The notes beneath the pieces were generated by a model. That model did no database searches, was not told the DNA's origin, and worked only from the letters and a program-made list of their open reading frames with translations. Positions 17,504-26,748 of a stretch of DNA of 64,000 bases are shown here, one piece after another (position 1 is the stretch's first letter; each line of letters starts with the position of its first letter). Location: positions 9,035-73,034 of the forward strand of contig CAYWLS010000022.1 in assembly GCA_964458605.1 (NCBI GenBank), written 5' to 3'. The DNA comes from JBBSNV01 sp964458605. GTDB lineage: Bacteria > Pseudomonadota > Alphaproteobacteria > Reyranellales > JAQSWP01. The position numbers and the translations under genes are program-made.

Positions 17504-18298
17504 ATGTACAATTTCGACTACCACAAGCCCAAGTCCCTGGCCGATGCCGTGGCGGCGCTGAAGAAGGCGCCGGACGGCAAGCTGATCGCCGGCGGCCAGA
17601 CCCTGATCCCGACCCTGAAGCAGCGCCTGGCCCAGCCCTCCGACCTGATCGACCTGTCGGGTGTCGCCGAACTGCGCGGCATCAAGGTCGAGGGCAAGAC
17701 CGTGACCATCGGCGCCATGACCAAGCATGGCGAGGTGGCGGGCTCGGCCGAGGTGGCCAGGGCTATCCCGGCGCTGCACGAGATGGCCAAGCTGATCGGC
17801 GATCCCCAGGTGCGCAACATGGGTACGTTGGGCGGCTCGATCGCCAATGCCGACCCCGCGGCCGACTACCCCGCCGCCATCGTCGCGCTGAACGCTACCG
17901 TCAAGACCAACGAGCGCAGCATCGCCGCCGACGATTTCTTCCAGGGCATCTTCACCACCGCCCTGAAGGACGGCGAGGTGATCGTCTCGGTCAGCTTCCC
18001 GGTGCCGGACAAGGCGGCCTACCAGAAGTTCCGCCACCCGGCCTCGCGCTTCGCCCTGGTCGGCGTGTTCGTCGCCAAGACCGGCAACGAGGTGCGGGTC
18101 GCGGTCACCGGCGCCGGCCCCAGCGTGTTCAGGGTCAAGGCGATGGAAGAGGCGCTGGCCAGGAACTGGTCGCCCGATGCGGTGGCCAATGTGAAGGTGT
18201 CGGCCAGCGGCCTGAACTCGGATATCCATGGCAGCGCCGACTATCGCGCCCATCTGGTGACGGTGATGGCCAAGCGCGCCGTGGCCGACGCCAAGTAG
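17504..18298 (+). CDS. coxM: CoxM: FAD-binding medium subunit
   Basis: A 264-residue subunit of the PCMH/vanillyl-alcohol oxidase type that accepts electrons from the CoxS clusters and passes them to the respiratory chain. Both FAD pyrophosphate motifs are visible: AGGQTLIPTLKQR (about residues 29-41) and TLGGSIANADPAADYPA (about 108-124). The C-terminal CO-dehydrogenase flavoprotein domain follows (PASRFALVGVFVA). ATG 17504 follows GGGAGGCC. It is the last structural gene before an intrinsic terminator at 18320. Confidence 0.95.
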   Translation: MYNFDYHKPKSLADAVAALKKAPDGKLIAGGQTLIPTLKQRLAQPSDLIDLSGVAELRGIKVEGKTVTIGAMTKHGEVAGSAEVARAIPALHEMAKLIGDPQVRNMGTLGGSIANADPAADYPAAIVALNATVKTNERSIAADDFFQGIFTTALKDGEVIVSVSFPVPDKAAYQKFRHPASRFALVGVFVAKTGNEVRVAVTGAGPSVFRVKAMEEALARNWSPDAVANVKVSASGLNSDIHGSADYRAHLVTVMAKRAVADAK

Positions 18299-18319
18299 CG
18301 GGGTTCCCACCGGAATCGG

Positions 18320-18346
18320 AAAGGGAGGCCACGCGCCTCCCTTTTT
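18320..18346 (+). terminator. intrinsic terminator after coxM
   Basis: A 10-base perfect inverted repeat, AAAGGGAGGC and GCCTCCCTTT, with a 5-base loop running straight into a T5 tract. It sits 22 bases after the coxM stop, so the structural operon ends here and the maturation genes at 20.2 kb need their own promoter. Confidence 0.9.
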
Positions 18347-18368
18347 CGTTGGCGGTCGAGAAAGAGAG

Positions 18369-18875
18369 ATGTTCGACAGGATCAGGAATTGGCTGGCCAG
18401 CAGGGATGGCGCGCCGGTGGCGCCGGACGGCTATCGCCGGCTGGCGTTTCCGGGCGGCACGGTCGAGCTGCCGGCCAACTGGCTCGTGACCGATCGAAGC
18501 GGCGAGGGCCGGCTGATCGCCCGCTCGCCCGACCGGGAAATCCAGATCGTGCTTTCCGTGATGTATTTCCAGCCGGGCAGCCTGGAAGGCGACATCGAGC
18601 GTTTTGCCGGTCTGGCCAGCCGGCGGGTGGAGGAAGAGGCGACGCGGGGCAAGGACAGCGTCGCCACCAGGCCGGACGTGCTGGTGCAGGACGGCGACAC
18701 GCTGGTGGCGCAATACGAGGGGCGGGAAGGCACCCGGCGCCAGTTCGCCTGCCGGATGGCGATGCGCCGCGGCATCGTCGCCATCGCCTATGTCGAGGCG
18801 ATGCGCGAGGACCAGCCCTGGCTCGCCGACGTGTCGAGCGTGGTGTTCGACAGCCTGTCCCTGACCGGTCCGTGA
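18369..18875 (+). CDS. hypothetical protein, 168 aa
   Basis: I do not recognise a named family. The product is soluble-looking with no signal peptide: a short amphipathic start (MFDRIRNWLASRDG), then an alpha/beta pattern with FPGGTVELPANWLV, an acidic middle and a C-terminal IVAIAYVEAMRED. The layout loosely resembles DcrB/PsbP-like domains, but that is only an impression. ATG 18369 follows AAAGAGAG. Codon use matches the neighbours, which supports a real gene. It lies between the two halves of the cox locus and is convergent with the DUF1772-like gene. Confidence 0.75.
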   Translation: MFDRIRNWLASRDGAPVAPDGYRRLAFPGGTVELPANWLVTDRSGEGRLIARSPDREIQIVLSVMYFQPGSLEGDIERFAGLASRRVEEEATRGKDSVATRPDVLVQDGDTLVAQYEGREGTRRQFACRMAMRRGIVAIAYVEAMREDQPWLADVSSVVFDSLSLTGP

Positions 18876-18902
18876 CGGGCGATGGCCTGCCGGATCGGCG
18901 AT

Positions 18903-19361
18903 CTATCGGGGAGGCTTGGATGGCAGCAGCGCGATGAAGGCGATCAGGAACAAGACCGCGCCGACGGCGTGGCCGGCTTCCCATTGGTTGCGATAGGCGG
19001 TCCAGTCGGCCGGCAGGGTTGCGGCCGTCCAGCCGCTCAGCGCCGCGTTCATCGGCGCCACCGCGGCGGTCCACACCGCCAGCGCCACGGTGGCGGCGAT
19101 GGCGGCAACCAGGGCATGGCGCGCCGCGGTGTCGCCGTGACGTCGCAGCATCAGCCATAGCAGCCAGCAGGCGACGATGGCCGCGACTTCCAGCACGGCG
19201 CCGACCGTGCCGAAGCCGATATAGAGGTTGTGCTGCACGTCGAGCCACTGCCCGCCGTTCAGCCGCAACTTGCCCGGTATCTCCAACACATGCGCGAACA
19301 GCAGCCCCAGGGTCAGGGCGACGAAGGTCAGGCTGAAGGATTTCAGCGCGTGTATCGACAT
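18903..19361 (-). CDS. DUF1772-like four-helix membrane protein
   Basis: A 152-residue protein with four hydrophobic segments: SLTFVALTLGLLFAHVL, VGAVLEVAAIVACWLLWL, ALVAAIAATVALAVWT and GAVLFLIAFIALL. A hydrophilic loop before the last helix carries WTAYRNQWEAGHAVGA, which resembles the DUF1772 (anthrone oxygenase-like) signature. The function of bacterial members is not known. It is a lone minus-strand gene between the cox structural and maturation operons. The family call is moderate; the membrane topology is clear. Confidence 0.65.
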   Translation of the reverse strand: MSIHALKSFSLTFVALTLGLLFAHVLEIPGKLRLNGGQWLDVQHNLYIGFGTVGAVLEVAAIVACWLLWLMLRRHGDTAARHALVAAIAATVALAVWTAAVAPMNAALSGWTAATLPADWTAYRNQWEAGHAVGAVLFLIAFIALLPSKPPR

Positions 19362-19441
19362 GATCCGTCTCCGGCCAGTCCAGATAACGGATCAACGCAT
19401 GGCAGGCGAATGGGGTTGCCGTGCGGGATCGGCGCCCGGTA

Positions 19442-20053
19442 TCACGCCTTGGCGCTGGGCCGGGCCGATACCGCGGCGTGCCAGCGCGCCAGGTTCTTGT
19501 GCTTGTCGGGATCGATCTTCAGCCGGATGACGCGGGCGAAATCGAAGCCGCACAGCGCGGTGATGTCGGCGATCGAGAAATTGTCGCCGGCGGCGAATTT
19601 CTTGCCCTCGAGCTGGCTGTCGAACCAGTCCATCATCTTGGCGGCCTCGCGGCCCTGCTGCTCGCCCCAGGCCGGCACCTGCTCGATGCGGTCGGCGAAG
19701 AAGGCGTTGCTGTGGCGGAAGGCGTTGTAGATCGGCGCGCAGACGTTCAGCTCCAGCCGCCGGTTCCACATCTCGACCAGCGCCTTTTCCTTGGGCGTGC
19801 TGCCGAACAGCGGCGGGTTGGGCTGGGTCTCCTCGAAATAGCGGCAGATCGCGACGGTCTCGGCGATGATGGTGCCGTCGTCCAGCTCCAGGATCGGCAC
19901 GCCCGACAGCGGGTTGAGCTTCTGGTACTCGGGCTGGCGGTTCTGCTTGCCGGCGATGTCGACCTGCTCGGTCGGGACGTCGATGCCTTTTTCGGCAAGG
20001 AAGATGCGGACGCGCCGCGGATTGGGCGCGGTCTTGCTGTCGTACAATTTCAT
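19442..20053 (-). CDS. glutathione S-transferase family protein
   Basis: A 203-residue cytosolic GST. The N-terminal thioredoxin-fold domain has PNPRRVRIFLAEKG, the cis-Pro motif SGVPILEL, and the glutathione gamma-glutamyl contact IIAETVAICRY, where Thr replaces the usual Ser of ES. The all-helical C-terminal domain holds the N-capping box motif FSIADITAL. The start ATG 20053 follows GGGGATCGCC. It is transcribed away from coxD; the 164 bases between the genes must carry the maturation-operon promoter. The substrate is unknown. Confidence 0.92.
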   Translation of the reverse strand: MKLYDSKTAPNPRRVRIFLAEKGIDVPTEQVDIAGKQNRQPEYQKLNPLSGVPILELDDGTIIAETVAICRYFEETQPNPPLFGSTPKEKALVEMWNRRLELNVCAPIYNAFRHSNAFFADRIEQVPAWGEQQGREAAKMMDWFDSQLEGKKFAAGDNFSIADITALCGFDFARVIRLKIDPDKHKNLARWHAAVSARPSAKA

Positions 20054-20217
20054 GGCGATCCCCTGACCCTGTGGCGTTGCCTCCATGCCATTATCGGCGG
20101 GCTGCGCTGCCGTGCAAGGCGGTAGGCTGGCCTGGAGCGCTGCGCTACACTTGATCGTCGTTTTCGCCCTGCAAAAGCCGGCATCCGGCCGGCCGATTTC
20201 GAGTGGATTTTTCGCCC

Positions 20218-21135
<918 letters not shown>

Positions 21136-21136
21136 G

Positions 21137-22378
21137 ATGAACCTGCTCGACGCCCAGCAGGTCGAAGGCCGCCTGGCCGACAATATCGCGCATTTCGCGC
21201 GCACTCTGCGCCGCGTCGGCCTGCCGATCGGGCCGGGCCGGGTGATCGAGGCGTTGCGCGCGGTCGAGGCGGCCGGCGTGCGTCGGCGCGACGATTTCTA
21301 CTGGACCCTGCATGCGGTGTTCGTCAACCGGCGCGACCAGCGCGAGCTGTTCGACCAGGCGTTCCACGTGTTCTGGCGCAACCCGCGGCTGCTGGAGAAG
21401 ATGCTGTCGATGCTGCTGCCGTCGGCCGGCGAGGAGTTCGAGCCCGAGAAACGCAAGGAGATGAATCGCCGCCTGGCCGAGGCGCTGCAGCCGGGCAACG
21501 ACAGGCACGGCAAGGGCGAGAGCCAGGAGCCGCCGGAAATCGAGATCGAGGCGACCCTGACCTTCTCCGACCGCGAGCTGTTGCAAAAGCGCGACTTCGA
21601 GCAGATGTCGCAGGCCGAGGCGGCGGAGGCGATGCGCGCCATCGACCGCATGCGCCTGTCGGTCGAGCAGATCCCGACAAGACGCTACAGGGCCGACCGC
21701 CAGGGACGGCGCATCGACATGCGCGCCAGCCTGCGCCGGGCGCTGCGCAATCCCGGCCTGATCGAGCTGCAGCGCCGCGCCGTGCGCCGCCGCCCGCCGC
21801 CGCTGGTGGTGCTGTGCGACATCTCCGGCTCGATGAGCCGCTACACGCGGATGTTCCTGCATTTCATGCACGCGCTGGCCAACGATCGCGACCGGGTGCA
21901 TTGCTTCCTGTTCGGCACCAGGCTCAGCAACGTCACCCGCCAGTTGCGCAATCGCGACGTCGACGTGGCGCTGGAACGGACCGCCGAGCTGGTCGAGGAC
22001 TGGTCTGGCGGCACGCGCATCGGCGCCTGCCTGCACGAGTTCAACCGGTTGTGGGCGCGGCGGGTGCTGGGGCAGGGCGCGGTGGTGCTGATGATCACCG
22101 ACGGGCTGGATCGCGAGGGCGCCGAGGGCATCGCCCAGGAAATGGAGCGGCTGCACAAATCCTGCAGCCGGCTGATCTGGCTCAATCCGCTCTTGCGCTA
22201 CACCGGCTTTGCGCCCAAATCGCAAGGCATCAAGGCGATTCTGCCCCATGTCGACGAGTTTCGGCCGGTGCATAATTTGGAAAGTCTGACCGAGTTGGCC
22301 CAATCCTTGTCCCGTCCGACCGGACTGGCGCATCGCGACACGCAGCGCTGGCAGGCCGGGTTGAAGGAGGTTGCATGA
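21137..22378 (+). CDS. coxE: CoxE: VWA-domain maturation protein
   Basis: A 413-residue partner of the CoxD ATPase. The N-terminal half is helical and charged. The C-terminal von Willebrand A domain (about residues 220-400) has a complete MIDAS motif, DISGSMS starting at D228, plus a Thr region (GGTRIG) and the ITDG loop. CoxE homologs act with CoxD in active-site assembly of CO dehydrogenase. The stop overlaps the start of the next gene by 4 bases (ATGA at 22375). No membrane segment is visible, so it is expected in the cytoplasm. Confidence 0.93.
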   Translation: MNLLDAQQVEGRLADNIAHFARTLRRVGLPIGPGRVIEALRAVEAAGVRRRDDFYWTLHAVFVNRRDQRELFDQAFHVFWRNPRLLEKMLSMLLPSAGEEFEPEKRKEMNRRLAEALQPGNDRHGKGESQEPPEIEIEATLTFSDRELLQKRDFEQMSQAEAAEAMRAIDRMRLSVEQIPTRRYRADRQGRRIDMRASLRRALRNPGLIELQRRAVRRRPPPLVVLCDISGSMSRYTRMFLHFMHALANDRDRVHCFLFGTRLSNVTRQLRNRDVDVALERTAELVEDWSGGTRIGACLHEFNRLWARRVLGQGAVVLMITDGLDREGAEGIAQEMERLHKSCSRLIWLNPLLRYTGFAPKSQGIKAILPHVDEFRPVHNLESLTELAQSLSRPTGLAHRDTQRWQAGLKEVA

Positions 22379-22710
22379 GCACCATGGAAACCACGATGGA
22401 AACGGATGTCCTGACCAAGGCCGCCGAATGGAAGGCCGCCGGTCGCGACGTGGCGCTGGCCACGGTGGTCTTGACTTGGGGCTCCTCGCCGCGTCCGGTG
22501 GGCAGCCAGATGGCAGTGAGCGACAGCGGCACCATGGTCGGCTCCGTGTCCGGCGGCTGCATCGAAGGCGCCGTGGTCAAGGAGGCGCTGGATGCCATGA
22601 AGGACGGCAAGCCGCGCCTGCTGGATTTCGGCGTCACCGACGAGCAGGCCTGGGATGTCGGCCTGGCCTGCGGCGGCAAGGTGCAGGTGTTCGTCGAGAA
22701 GGTGGCCTGA
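22375..22710 (+). CDS. XdhC/CoxI N-terminal domain as a separate small protein
   Basis: A 111-residue protein equal to the N-terminal half of XdhC/CoxF. Family motifs are WGSSPRPVGSQMAV, the cysteine-bearing GSVSGGCIEGAV and the C-terminal LACGGKVQVFVE. XdhC binds molybdenum cofactor and presents it for sulfuration before insertion into the apoenzyme. In most reference proteins this domain is fused to the Rossmann domain; here the Rossmann half is the next gene, overlapping in TGATG at 22708. The split is precise and both halves are intact, so this is a two-protein version rather than a frameshifted gene. Confidence 0.88.
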   Translation: MSTMETTMETDVLTKAAEWKAAGRDVALATVVLTWGSSPRPVGSQMAVSDSGTMVGSVSGGCIEGAVVKEALDAMKDGKPRLLDFGVTDEQAWDVGLACGGKVQVFVEKVA

Positions 22711-23465
22711 TGCGGCCCGCGATTCTCGCGGCGCTGCAGGAAGCGCGCGCCCGGCGTCAGCCGGCGGTGCTGGCGACGCGGCTGGGCGACGGCAAGCAGG
22801 CGCTGGTGTTCGCCGACAAGGCGATCGGCGAGCTGGCGCAGGACCAGGACGTGCTGAGCCATGCCCGCGTCGCGTTGGGCGGCGAGAAGAGCCGCACCAC
22901 CGGCTCCAGCGGCGGTCCGGTGTTTCTGCATGCCTTCAGTCCGCCGCCCCGGCTGATCGTGGTCGGCGCGGTGCATATCGCCCAGGCGCTGGTGCCGATG
23001 GCCTCGATGGCCGGCTACGACATCACCGTGGTCGATCCACGCCGGGCGTTCTCTTCGGACGAGCGTTTTCCCGGCGTGACCGTGTCGCGCGACTGGCCGG
23101 ACGAGGCGCTGGCGGCGCTGAAGCCGGACTCCGGCACCGCCGTGGTCACCCTGACGCACGATCCCAAGCTGGACGATCCGGCGCTGGAAGCGGCGCTGAA
23201 GTCGGACTGCTTCTATATCGGCGCGCTGGGTAGTCGCAAGACGGCGGAGAAGCGGCTGGCGCGGCTGACCGCGCTGGGCTTCGGCGCGACCGATTTCGCG
23301 CGCATCCATGGGCCGGTGGGCCTGTCGATCGGCGCGCTGTCGCCGGCCGAGATCGCCATCTCGATCCTGGCGCAGATCACCCAGGTGCGCCGGCAGGATT
23401 TCAACCGCGACGGCACACGGGCGGCGGCGGATGAAGCCCGCGCAAACCCGGAGCGGGCGGCATGA
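22710..23465 (+). CDS. XdhC C-terminal Rossmann domain protein
   Basis: A 251-residue protein matching the second half of XdhC/CoxF. The Rossmann fold is seen in PRLIVVGAVHIAQALVPMA, followed by the acidic strand end VVDPR, and it ends in the conserved IGALSPAEIAISILAQI region. IGALGSRKT is also a family marker. It presumably pairs with the preceding XdhC N-terminal protein to bind and deliver sulfurated cofactor. The first base of its ATG is the last base of the upstream stop, and its own stop overlaps the next gene (ATGA at 23462). Confidence 0.88.
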   Translation: MRPAILAALQEARARRQPAVLATRLGDGKQALVFADKAIGELAQDQDVLSHARVALGGEKSRTTGSSGGPVFLHAFSPPPRLIVVGAVHIAQALVPMASMAGYDITVVDPRRAFSSDERFPGVTVSRDWPDEALAALKPDSGTAVVTLTHDPKLDDPALEAALKSDCFYIGALGSRKTAEKRLARLTALGFGATDFARIHGPVGLSIGALSPAEIAISILAQITQVRRQDFNRDGTRAAADEARANPERAA

Positions 23466-25099
23466 TCTTCGGCGACACCCCGGTGGAGCAGGCGGAAGGG
23501 GCGATCCTGGCCCATTCCCATCGCCTGCCCGGCCGCAACTTCGCCAAGGGAAGGCGGCTGTCGTTCGACGACCTTGCCGTCTTGCGCCAGGCCGGCGTGA
23601 CCTCGGTGATCGCGGCGCGGCTGGAGGCGGGCGACATGCACGAGGACGAGGCGGCGCGCGCCGTGGCTGCGGCCTTGTGCGGACCGGGCCTGACCGCGGC
23701 CGAACCGTTCACCGGCCGGGTCAATCTGTTTGCCGGGCAGGCCGGCGTGGTGGTGGTCGACGGCGGGCGCATCGAGCGCATCAACCGGGTGCACGAATCC
23801 ATCACCGTGGCGACCCTGGCGCGCCATGCCCCGGCCGAGCCGCGCCAGATGGTGGCGACCATCAAGATCATTCCCTTCGCCGCGCCGCGCGGCGCGGTCG
23901 AGGAGTGCATCGCCATCGCCGGCAACGAACCGGCCCTGCATCTGGCGGCTTTCGCGCCCAAGCGCATCGGCCTGATCCAGACCGCGGTGGCCGGCACCAA
24001 GGTCTCGATGCTGGACAAGACCCGCGAAGTGACCCGCGGTCGCGTCGCCGGGCTGGGGGCGACCCTGGTCGGCGAGCGCCGCGCGGCGCATCGCGACGCC
24101 GAGCTGGCGGCCGAGATCGAGGACTTCAAGCGCGAGGGCCTGGACATCCTGCTGATCGCCGGCGCCTCGGCCATCGTCGATCGCCGCGACGTGATCCCGG
24201 CGGCGATCGAGCGGGCCGGCGGCACGGTCGATCATTTCGGCCTGCCGGTCGATCCCGGCAACCTGATGCTGCTGGGCCATATCGACGGCATGCAGGTGCT
24301 GGGCCTGCCCGGCTGTGCCCGGTCGCCGAAATTCAACGGCTTCGACCAGGTGCTGCAGCGCCTGGCGGCCGATCTGCCGGTCGGCCGCGACGACATCGCG
24401 GCGATGGGCGTGGGCGGGCTGCTGGCCGAGATCGTGTCGCGGCCGCAGCCGCGCGACGAGCCCAAGGCGATGGACACCGTACCCAAGGCGCCGCGGGTCG
24501 CCGCCGTGGTGCTGGCGGCCGGGCGCTCGACCCGGATGGGCGAGCGCAACAAGCTGCTGGTCGATGTCGATGGGCTGCCGATGCTGGCGCGCAGCCTGCA
24601 GGCGGTGGCGCGGTCCCAGGCAGCCGAGATCGTGGTGGTGCTGGGCCACCAGGCCGACCAGGTGCGCAAAGTGGCCGAGCAGGCGCTGCCTGGACGGGCA
24701 CTGCGCTTGGTCGAGAACCCCGACTATGCGCAAGGGCTCAGCACCTCGCTGCGCGCCGGCTTGCGCGCCGTGCCGGGCGATGCCGATGCCGTGCTGGTGG
24801 CGCTGGGCGACATGCCGGCCATCGCACCGGCCGAGATCGACAGGCTGATCGCCGCCTTCAACCCGGTCGAGCAGCGCGCCATCGTGGTGCCGACCTATAA
24901 GGGCAAGCGCGGCAACCCGATCCTGTGGGCGCGCCGCTTCATCCCCGACATGATGACGGCGGCCGGCGATGTCGGCGCCCGCCACCTGATCGGCGAGAAT
25001 GCCGAGCTGGTGCGCGAGGTCGAGATGGCCGGCGAGGGCGTGCTGGTCGATCTCGACACGCCCGAGGCGCTGGCGGGTTTCGTCGGCAAGGCGACATGA
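23462..25099 (+). CDS. fusion of molybdopterin-binding (MoeA-like) domain and MocA-type cytidylyltransferase
   Basis: A 545-residue two-domain protein. Residues 1 to about 335 form a molybdopterin-binding domain related to MoeA/MogA (DILLIAGASAIVDRRDV, then FGLPVDPGNLMLLGHIDG). From about residue 345 comes a nucleotidyltransferase domain with LAAGRSTRMGERNKLL (LAAG at 351-354) and LGDMPAIAP, the MocA signature for making molybdopterin cytosine dinucleotide. That is the cofactor form of the xanthine-oxidase/CO dehydrogenase family, so the context fits exactly. The upstream overlap with xdhC and the downstream ATGA overlap with the cysteine desulfurase place it in the middle of the maturation operon. 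Confidence 0.9.
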   Translation: MIFGDTPVEQAEGAILAHSHRLPGRNFAKGRRLSFDDLAVLRQAGVTSVIAARLEAGDMHEDEAARAVAAALCGPGLTAAEPFTGRVNLFAGQAGVVVVDGGRIERINRVHESITVATLARHAPAEPRQMVATIKIIPFAAPRGAVEECIAIAGNEPALHLAAFAPKRIGLIQTAVAGTKVSMLDKTREVTRGRVAGLGATLVGERRAAHRDAELAAEIEDFKREGLDILLIAGASAIVDRRDVIPAAIERAGGTVDHFGLPVDPGNLMLLGHIDGMQVLGLPGCARSPKFNGFDQVLQRLAADLPVGRDDIAAMGVGGLLAEIVSRPQPRDEPKAMDTVPKAPRVAAVVLAAGRSTRMGERNKLLVDVDGLPMLARSLQAVARSQAAEIVVVLGHQADQVRKVAEQALPGRALRLVENPDYAQGLSTSLRAGLRAVPGDADAVLVALGDMPAIAPAEIDRLIAAFNPVEQRAIVVPTYKGKRGNPILWARRFIPDMMTAAGDVGARHLIGENAELVREVEMAGEGVLVDLDTPEALAGFVGKAT

Positions 25100-26316
25100 G
25101 CTTCGATGCCGCCGCTATCCGCGCCCAGTTTCCCATCCTGGCGCAAAGCTGGGACGGCGTGGCGCTGCACTATCTCGACAACGCCGCCACCGCGCAGACG
25201 CCGCAGGCGGTGATCGATTCTGTCGCCGCTCACGAACGCACCCATCGCGCCAATGTGCTGCGCGGCGTGCATCGCCTGGCCGAGGCCGCCACCGAGGCCT
25301 ATGAGGGCGCGCGCGCCAAGGTCGCCGCCTTTCTGGGCGCGGTGCCGGACGAGGTGGTGTTCACCGGCGGCTGCACCGCTTCGATCAACCTGGTGGCCTA
25401 TGCCTATGGTTCGTTGCTGCAGAAAGACGACGAGATCGTATTGTCGGAAATCGAGCACCATTCCAACATCGTGCCGTGGCAGTTGCTGGCCGAGCGGCAG
25501 GGGCTGGCGATCAAGGTGCTGCCCACCACCGACGACGGCCGTATCGACCTGACGGCGTTGCCGCGCGTCGTCGGCCCCCGGACCCGGCTGATCGCGCTGG
25601 CCCATGCCTCCAACGTCACGGGCGCCGTGCTCGACGTCGCGCCGGTGGTGGACGCCGCCCGAAGCGTCGGCGCGCGGGTGCTGCTGGATGGTGCGCAGCG
25701 CGCCCCGCGGGGGCCGCTCGACCTCAAAGCGCTGGGCGTCGATTTCTACGTCTTCGCCGGCCACAAGGCCTATGGTCCCAACGGCATTGGCGTGCTGTGG
25801 GCGCGGCCCGAGCTGCTCGACGCCATGCCGCCTTTCATGGGCGGCGGCTCGATGATCGGCCAGGTCAGCTTCGCCGGCACGACTTACGCCGAGGCGCCGC
25901 GCCGATTCGAGGCCGGCACCCCGCCGATCGCCCAGGCGATCGGGCTGGGGACGGCGGTCGACTGGATGAACGGCCTGGACTGGCCGGCGGTCGAGGCCCA
26001 TGAGATGCGCCTGGCGCAGCGCCTGCTGGATGGGCTGACGGCGGTGAAAGGCACCGCGGTGATCGGCCCGGCCGGGCTGCAGGGCAGGGTGCCGGTCATC
26101 TCCTTCACCATCGAGGGCATCCATCCGCACGACGTCAGCCAGATCGTCGATCGGTTCGGCGTGGCAGTGCGCGGCGGCCATCATTGCGCGCAACCGCTGA
26201 TGGCCCGGCTGGGCATCGCCGGCACCACGCGCGCCAGCATCGCGCCCTACAACGACGACAGCGACATCGACGCGCTGTTGACCGGGCTGGACGAAGCGCG
26301 CCGGCTGCTGGCATGA
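25096..26316 (+). CDS. sufS: SufS-type cysteine desulfurase
   Basis: A 406-residue PLP enzyme that takes sulfur from cysteine. The PLP lysine is K224 in FAGHKAYGPNGIG, the catalytic cysteine is C364 in RGGHHCAQPLM (the same number as in E. coli SufS), and the PLP-stacking His lies in IEHHSNIVPW. The only departure seen is GAQRAPRG where relatives usually have GAQAVPH. It overlaps the cytidylyltransferase fusion by 4 bases and the SufU-like gene by 4 bases. Being in this operon suggests it supplies the terminal sulfur of the molybdenum cofactor, the [2Fe-2S] clusters of CoxS, or both. Confidence 0.92.
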   Translation: MSFDAAAIRAQFPILAQSWDGVALHYLDNAATAQTPQAVIDSVAAHERTHRANVLRGVHRLAEAATEAYEGARAKVAAFLGAVPDEVVFTGGCTASINLVAYAYGSLLQKDDEIVLSEIEHHSNIVPWQLLAERQGLAIKVLPTTDDGRIDLTALPRVVGPRTRLIALAHASNVTGAVLDVAPVVDAARSVGARVLLDGAQRAPRGPLDLKALGVDFYVFAGHKAYGPNGIGVLWARPELLDAMPPFMGGGSMIGQVSFAGTTYAEAPRRFEAGTPPIAQAIGLGTAVDWMNGLDWPAVEAHEMRLAQRLLDGLTAVKGTAVIGPAGLQGRVPVISFTIEGIHPHDVSQIVDRFGVAVRGGHHCAQPLMARLGIAGTTRASIAPYNDDSDIDALLTGLDEARRLLA

Positions 26317-26729
26317 GCGAGGCGCTGTACCAGAAGGCGATCGTCGAGCTGGCGCGCGATGCCGGCGCGGCCGGCACGATGGCCGATGCCGAGGCGATCG
26401 TCACCAGGGACAATCCGCTTTGCGGCGATCGTGTGACCCTGCAGGCGAAATTCGCGCCCGACGGCAGCATCGCCGAATTGAAGCACAAGACGCGCGGCTG
26501 TCTGCTGTGCCAGGCCGGCGCCGCCATGGCCGGCCGCCATGCGATCGGGCTTTCGCCGCAGGAAGCCGCGGCGGCGGAGCAGGCGGTGCGCGCCTTCCTG
26601 AAGGACGCCGCGCCTGCACAAAACGGCTGGCCGGAGTTGGAATATTTTGTCCCGGTGCGAGCCCATAAGAGCCGCCATGATTGCGTCATATTGGCTTTCG
26701 ATGCTCTGAGCGCGTTGTTCGAACGCTGA
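26313..26729 (+). CDS. sufU: SufU-type sulfur acceptor / iron-sulfur scaffold
   Basis: A 138-residue SufU/NifU-N homolog. It retains the zinc and sulfur-acceptor residues C37 and D39 (NPLCGD), C63 (RGCLLC) and C124 (HDCVIL). C66 is an extra cysteine just after the canonical one. SufU proteins accept persulfide from the partner SufS, and the ATGA overlap with that gene argues for a dedicated pair. Most proteobacteria use SufE for this role, so SufU here is notable. It is the last of the overlapping maturation genes; the DUF4139 gene starts 19 bases later. Confidence 0.9.
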   Translation: MSEALYQKAIVELARDAGAAGTMADAEAIVTRDNPLCGDRVTLQAKFAPDGSIAELKHKTRGCLLCQAGAAMAGRHAIGLSPQEAAAAEQAVRAFLKDAAPAQNGWPELEYFVPVRAHKSRHDCVILAFDALSALFER

Positions 26730-26748
26730 ACCTTTTGCAGGGGTTTCC

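Noticed and set aside
15046..17511. An 821-codon minus-strand open frame
   Set aside because: It covers coxL on the other strand; coxL has all its motifs, while this frame is rich in His, Gly and Arg and has no recognisable domain.
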